From positions 2,638,852-2,702,851 of the forward strand of contig NZ_CP022889.1 in assembly GCF_002269345.1 (NCBI RefSeq): DNA of 64,000 nt. The letters are read 5' to 3'. Each line of letters begins with the position of its first letter. Positions within the stretch are counted from its first letter, which is position 1. Positions 63,001 to 64,000 of this stretch are shown here, piece after piece. A program made the translations under genes and the position numbers. The notes below the pieces were generated by a model, which searched no databases, was not told where the DNA came from, and saw nothing but the letters and a program-made list of their open reading frames with translations. The stretch is from Tsuneonella mangrovi. Lineage in GTDB: Bacteria > Pseudomonadota > Alphaproteobacteria > Sphingomonadales > Sphingomonadaceae.

Positions 63001-64000
63001 GGGGCGATCAGCTTCCTCGACGATGGCCCGACCGTGCAGGTCGGACTTGTCGACAACGAGTTTGCCACGATGGTGACCCACGATCACCTGACAATCGGCG
63101 CTGCCTTCGACACTGCGAGCGCGAATTATGCCGGGGCTTTCGATACCGTTGCCGCCGGCACCAGTGGCGGTGCCGACGGACTCGCCAGCTCCGCCTGGAG
63201 CTACGCGCTCGCGCTCGACGTTACCAATGGCAGCGCGACCACGCTGACCAGCGACGGGCACGTCATCTATCTCTGGCTGAGCGGCGGGACGGTTATCGGC
63301 TCGACCTCGTCGACCGATCCGACCGACACCTCGGCGCAGGTGTTCGATCTTACGGTGGATTCGACCGGCACGGTCACGCTCCACCAGTATGCCCAGCTCG
63401 ATCATCCGCTGCCGGGCGATACCTCGAATTACCAGTTCCAGACTATCGGCCTTCCGTCCGGACTCGTTTCCCTCGTGGGAACCGACACGGTGACTGACGG
63501 TGATGGTGACACCGCCAGCAGTTCGGCCCATTTCGACCTGGCGCCTTATGTCCAGTTCGCGGACGATGGACCGTCGTCAAGCGATTATGCGGGCGGATCG
63601 TATGTTGAGGGGAGCGGATCGCACGACATTGGCGATGCGGTAACGTTGCTGCACATCTCGGCAGGGGCCGATGGGTTGCAGGGGACCTTGCAGGGGATCG
63701 TGTTCACCAACCAGGGGACGACCGGCGGCACGCTGTCGATCGATGGTTCGGGCGAGCTGATTTATACCGCGCCGGCCGACGTGACCAATCCGGGCGGCGC
63801 TCCGGTGAGCGAGACGTTCAGCTATACGGTGACCGACGGCGACGGGGACAGTGTGACGCACACGGTGACGTTCGACGTGACCGATACCGGCGTGACCAAC
63901 CTGTCGGCGAGCAATGTCTCGGTTGACGAGGACGACATCTCGGGTGCGAACGGCAATCCCGGCGGTCCGGGGGACCTGACCACGCCGGTGCCCGACGGGC
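60085..64000 (+). CDS. Giant T1SS repeat adhesin, LapA-like N-terminus (3' end outside window)
   Basis: From ATG 60085 the frame stays open to the window end (1,305 codons). Residues 1-50 are polar and His/Asp-rich. Residues 62-125 form a compact region with VIILPAGVELDAIHVEGRDL and VIPDGAIIVPQLVVDGVSVP, resembling the retention module of LapA-type adhesins. A PAAG motif follows at residues 133-136 (60481-60492), the kind of di-alanine site LapG proteases cut. After that come VCBS/cadherin-like and T1SS-143-like units ending in DGDGDS/T and DDGPT turns. The protein would be held on the outer membrane and released when LapG is active. Secretion genes must lie outside the window. Confidence 0.85.
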   Translation, partial: MDFDNHDRGQFHGDDASHGAHSDQSTHANPKTHNPALPQADAHLQANGAADASVGQGASQVLTADANNVIILPAGVELDAIHVEGRDLVIVADDGTHYVIPDGAIIVPQLVVDGVSVPPLNLAALLIGQEPQPAAGAPQSSGGDFAAPVGDIQAAYGLGNLLPYTELQFPQYQREEILPNVQNKLPGVIVITPDQPAGAQSATSTVYEAGLGAPHSPPGTDAAANSETTVGTIDYTSPDGLGSISLNGVDITQVGQTFTGQYGTLTITSIAPGAIGYSYTLTDNTLGQSMGDMFDVVVTDTNGDQAAASLTISIVDDGPVANPDTDHVAAGTYGPETGNVMTGAGTTSGAAGADQQGADGAKVSGADGFGGDGVVQGNGSIVVTGEYGTLTIDPNGHYSYVRAAGGPGGVTDTFHYTLTDADGSTASSTLTIDIGDSPASVVSVPLVGPGTIVDEAGLPARPGGSPGSSTGDGSNITTGTIQVTAPDGIASVEINHIVVTGAGQQINTPDGYLTIVDYNPTTGQIDYQFTLTTNTSGDNTSVSFDVKVTDTDGDSDQKPFVIHIIDDHPTAVDDPLVSVAEDASGTVGGNVMTNDTQGADGAKVVSVNIDGVDHVVDPSTGVTVATPEGTYTINADGTWTFDPNPGQNQSNGPIDAGFHYTIQDGDGDQSTATQPINITDGANPIGPALQSVVVDDQNLADGSTPSATQPPSASATLAFTAGSDPITSIVFGDTSGLNGNLTWTRVNDTTIEGHDGSRLVVTLTLQVSGDTATVVTTLNDNYLHPAGGGDQTTAIGTATVVATDLDGDTATGSVAVGVSDDLPTLAVGTPVADSVQVDETHLGTSSGLIDFSGLFTPDYHADSNGTIGNYQLGISADGADTGLVDTATGQAVVLHMVGGVVEGVTAGSGDVVFTLTVDASGSVELTQLRAIVHGDTSSYNEASPALDPSLITLSATATDGDGDSVTNSAHIGGAISFLDDGPTVQVGLVDNEFATMVTHDHLTIGAAFDTASANYAGAFDTVAAGTSGGADGLASSAWSYALALDVTNGSATTLTSDGHVIYLWLSGGTVIGSTSSTDPTDTSAQVFDLTVDSTGTVTLHQYAQLDHPLPGDTSNYQFQTIGLPSGLVSLVGTDTVTDGDGDTASSSAHFDLAPYVQFADDGPSSSDYAGGSYVEGSGSHDIGDAVTLLHISAGADGLQGTLQGIVFTNQGTTGGTLSIDGSGELIYTAPADVTNPGGAPVSETFSYTVTDGDGDSVTHTVTFDVTDTGVTNLSASNVSVDEDDISGANGNPGGPGDLTTPVPDG

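Noticed and set aside
60259..63531. Two long minus-strand frames (437 and 608 codons) over the adhesin
   Set aside because: They mirror the repeat-rich plus-strand frame; Arg/Gly/Val-rich shadow composition without domains.
62935..63570. Repeated GATGGCGATGG-type words that could look like a CRISPR or tandem repeat array
   Set aside because: They encode DGDGD turns of adhesin repeats spaced by about 180 residues; no regular short repeats and spacers exist.

Overview
The window reads as about 64 kb of a GC-rich alphaproteobacterial chromosome, most likely a sphingomonad (Sphingomonadales, Erythrobacter/Novosphingobium-like). The evidence is the chvI-chvG-hprK-rapZ-PTS EIIA block beside ATP-type pckA, a cpaABCEF/tad pilus cluster with a CtrA-like box, TonB receptors tied to glycoside hydrolases and tryptophan-halogenase-like flavoproteins, a GTA-type holin, and the dispersed CTTCGACAAGCTCAG repeat. 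I saw no rRNA, tRNA or CRISPR array. The taxon is inferred from gene content, not from a marker gene.

Layout. (1) 0-4.1 kb, minus strand: ChvI/ChvG two-component system, short HPr kinase, RapZ and a PTS EIIA cut by the window edge. Divergent from it is pckA (4.3-5.9 kb), with a near-perfect LacI-type palindrome in its leader. (2) 6-16.5 kb: housekeeping genes. These are two small proteins, TonB, an alpha/beta hydrolase, two tandem NifS-like cysteine desulfurases and a ferredoxin, a Met/His-rich pair that may handle copper, a cysteine-free MlaA, ParC, and an exported protein. (3) 16.5-20.5 kb: a looser, lower-GC accessory stretch with a second IF-1 (TTG start), CspA, a degenerate cold-shock-domain protein, an antitoxin-like DUF2384 protein, several tiny unknowns and a short dispersed repeat. 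(4) 20.5-23.7 kb: a membrane protein, a GTA-type holin and a DUF885 protein.

(5) 23.65-40.4 kb: an alpha-glucan (maltodextrin) utilisation locus. TonB receptor, halogenase-like A, two GH13 enzymes, GH97 and halogenase-like B run on the minus strand, mostly with 4-bp stop/start overlaps. A LacI regulator, a sugar MFS transporter and a third GH13 run divergently, and a second LacI gene converges on the end of the operon. Related operator-like palindromes lie before the receptor, before the transporter and before pckA, suggesting that sugar uptake and gluconeogenesis share one regulator.

(6) 40.5-53.9 kb: a Tad/Flp pilus cluster in the order flp, cpaB, cpaC, lipoprotein, tadG, tadE, tadE-like, cpaE, cpaF, tadB, tadC, tadD, cpaA, plus an M23 peptidase. 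A strong terminator separates flp from cpaB. (7) 54-59.6 kb: two multi-membrane proteins, one a protein O-mannosyltransferase family member, then a HerA-like ATPase and an anchored unknown. (8) 60.1 kb to the end: the first 1,305 codons of a giant repeat adhesin with a LapA-like N-terminal retention region. The frame stays open at the window edge.
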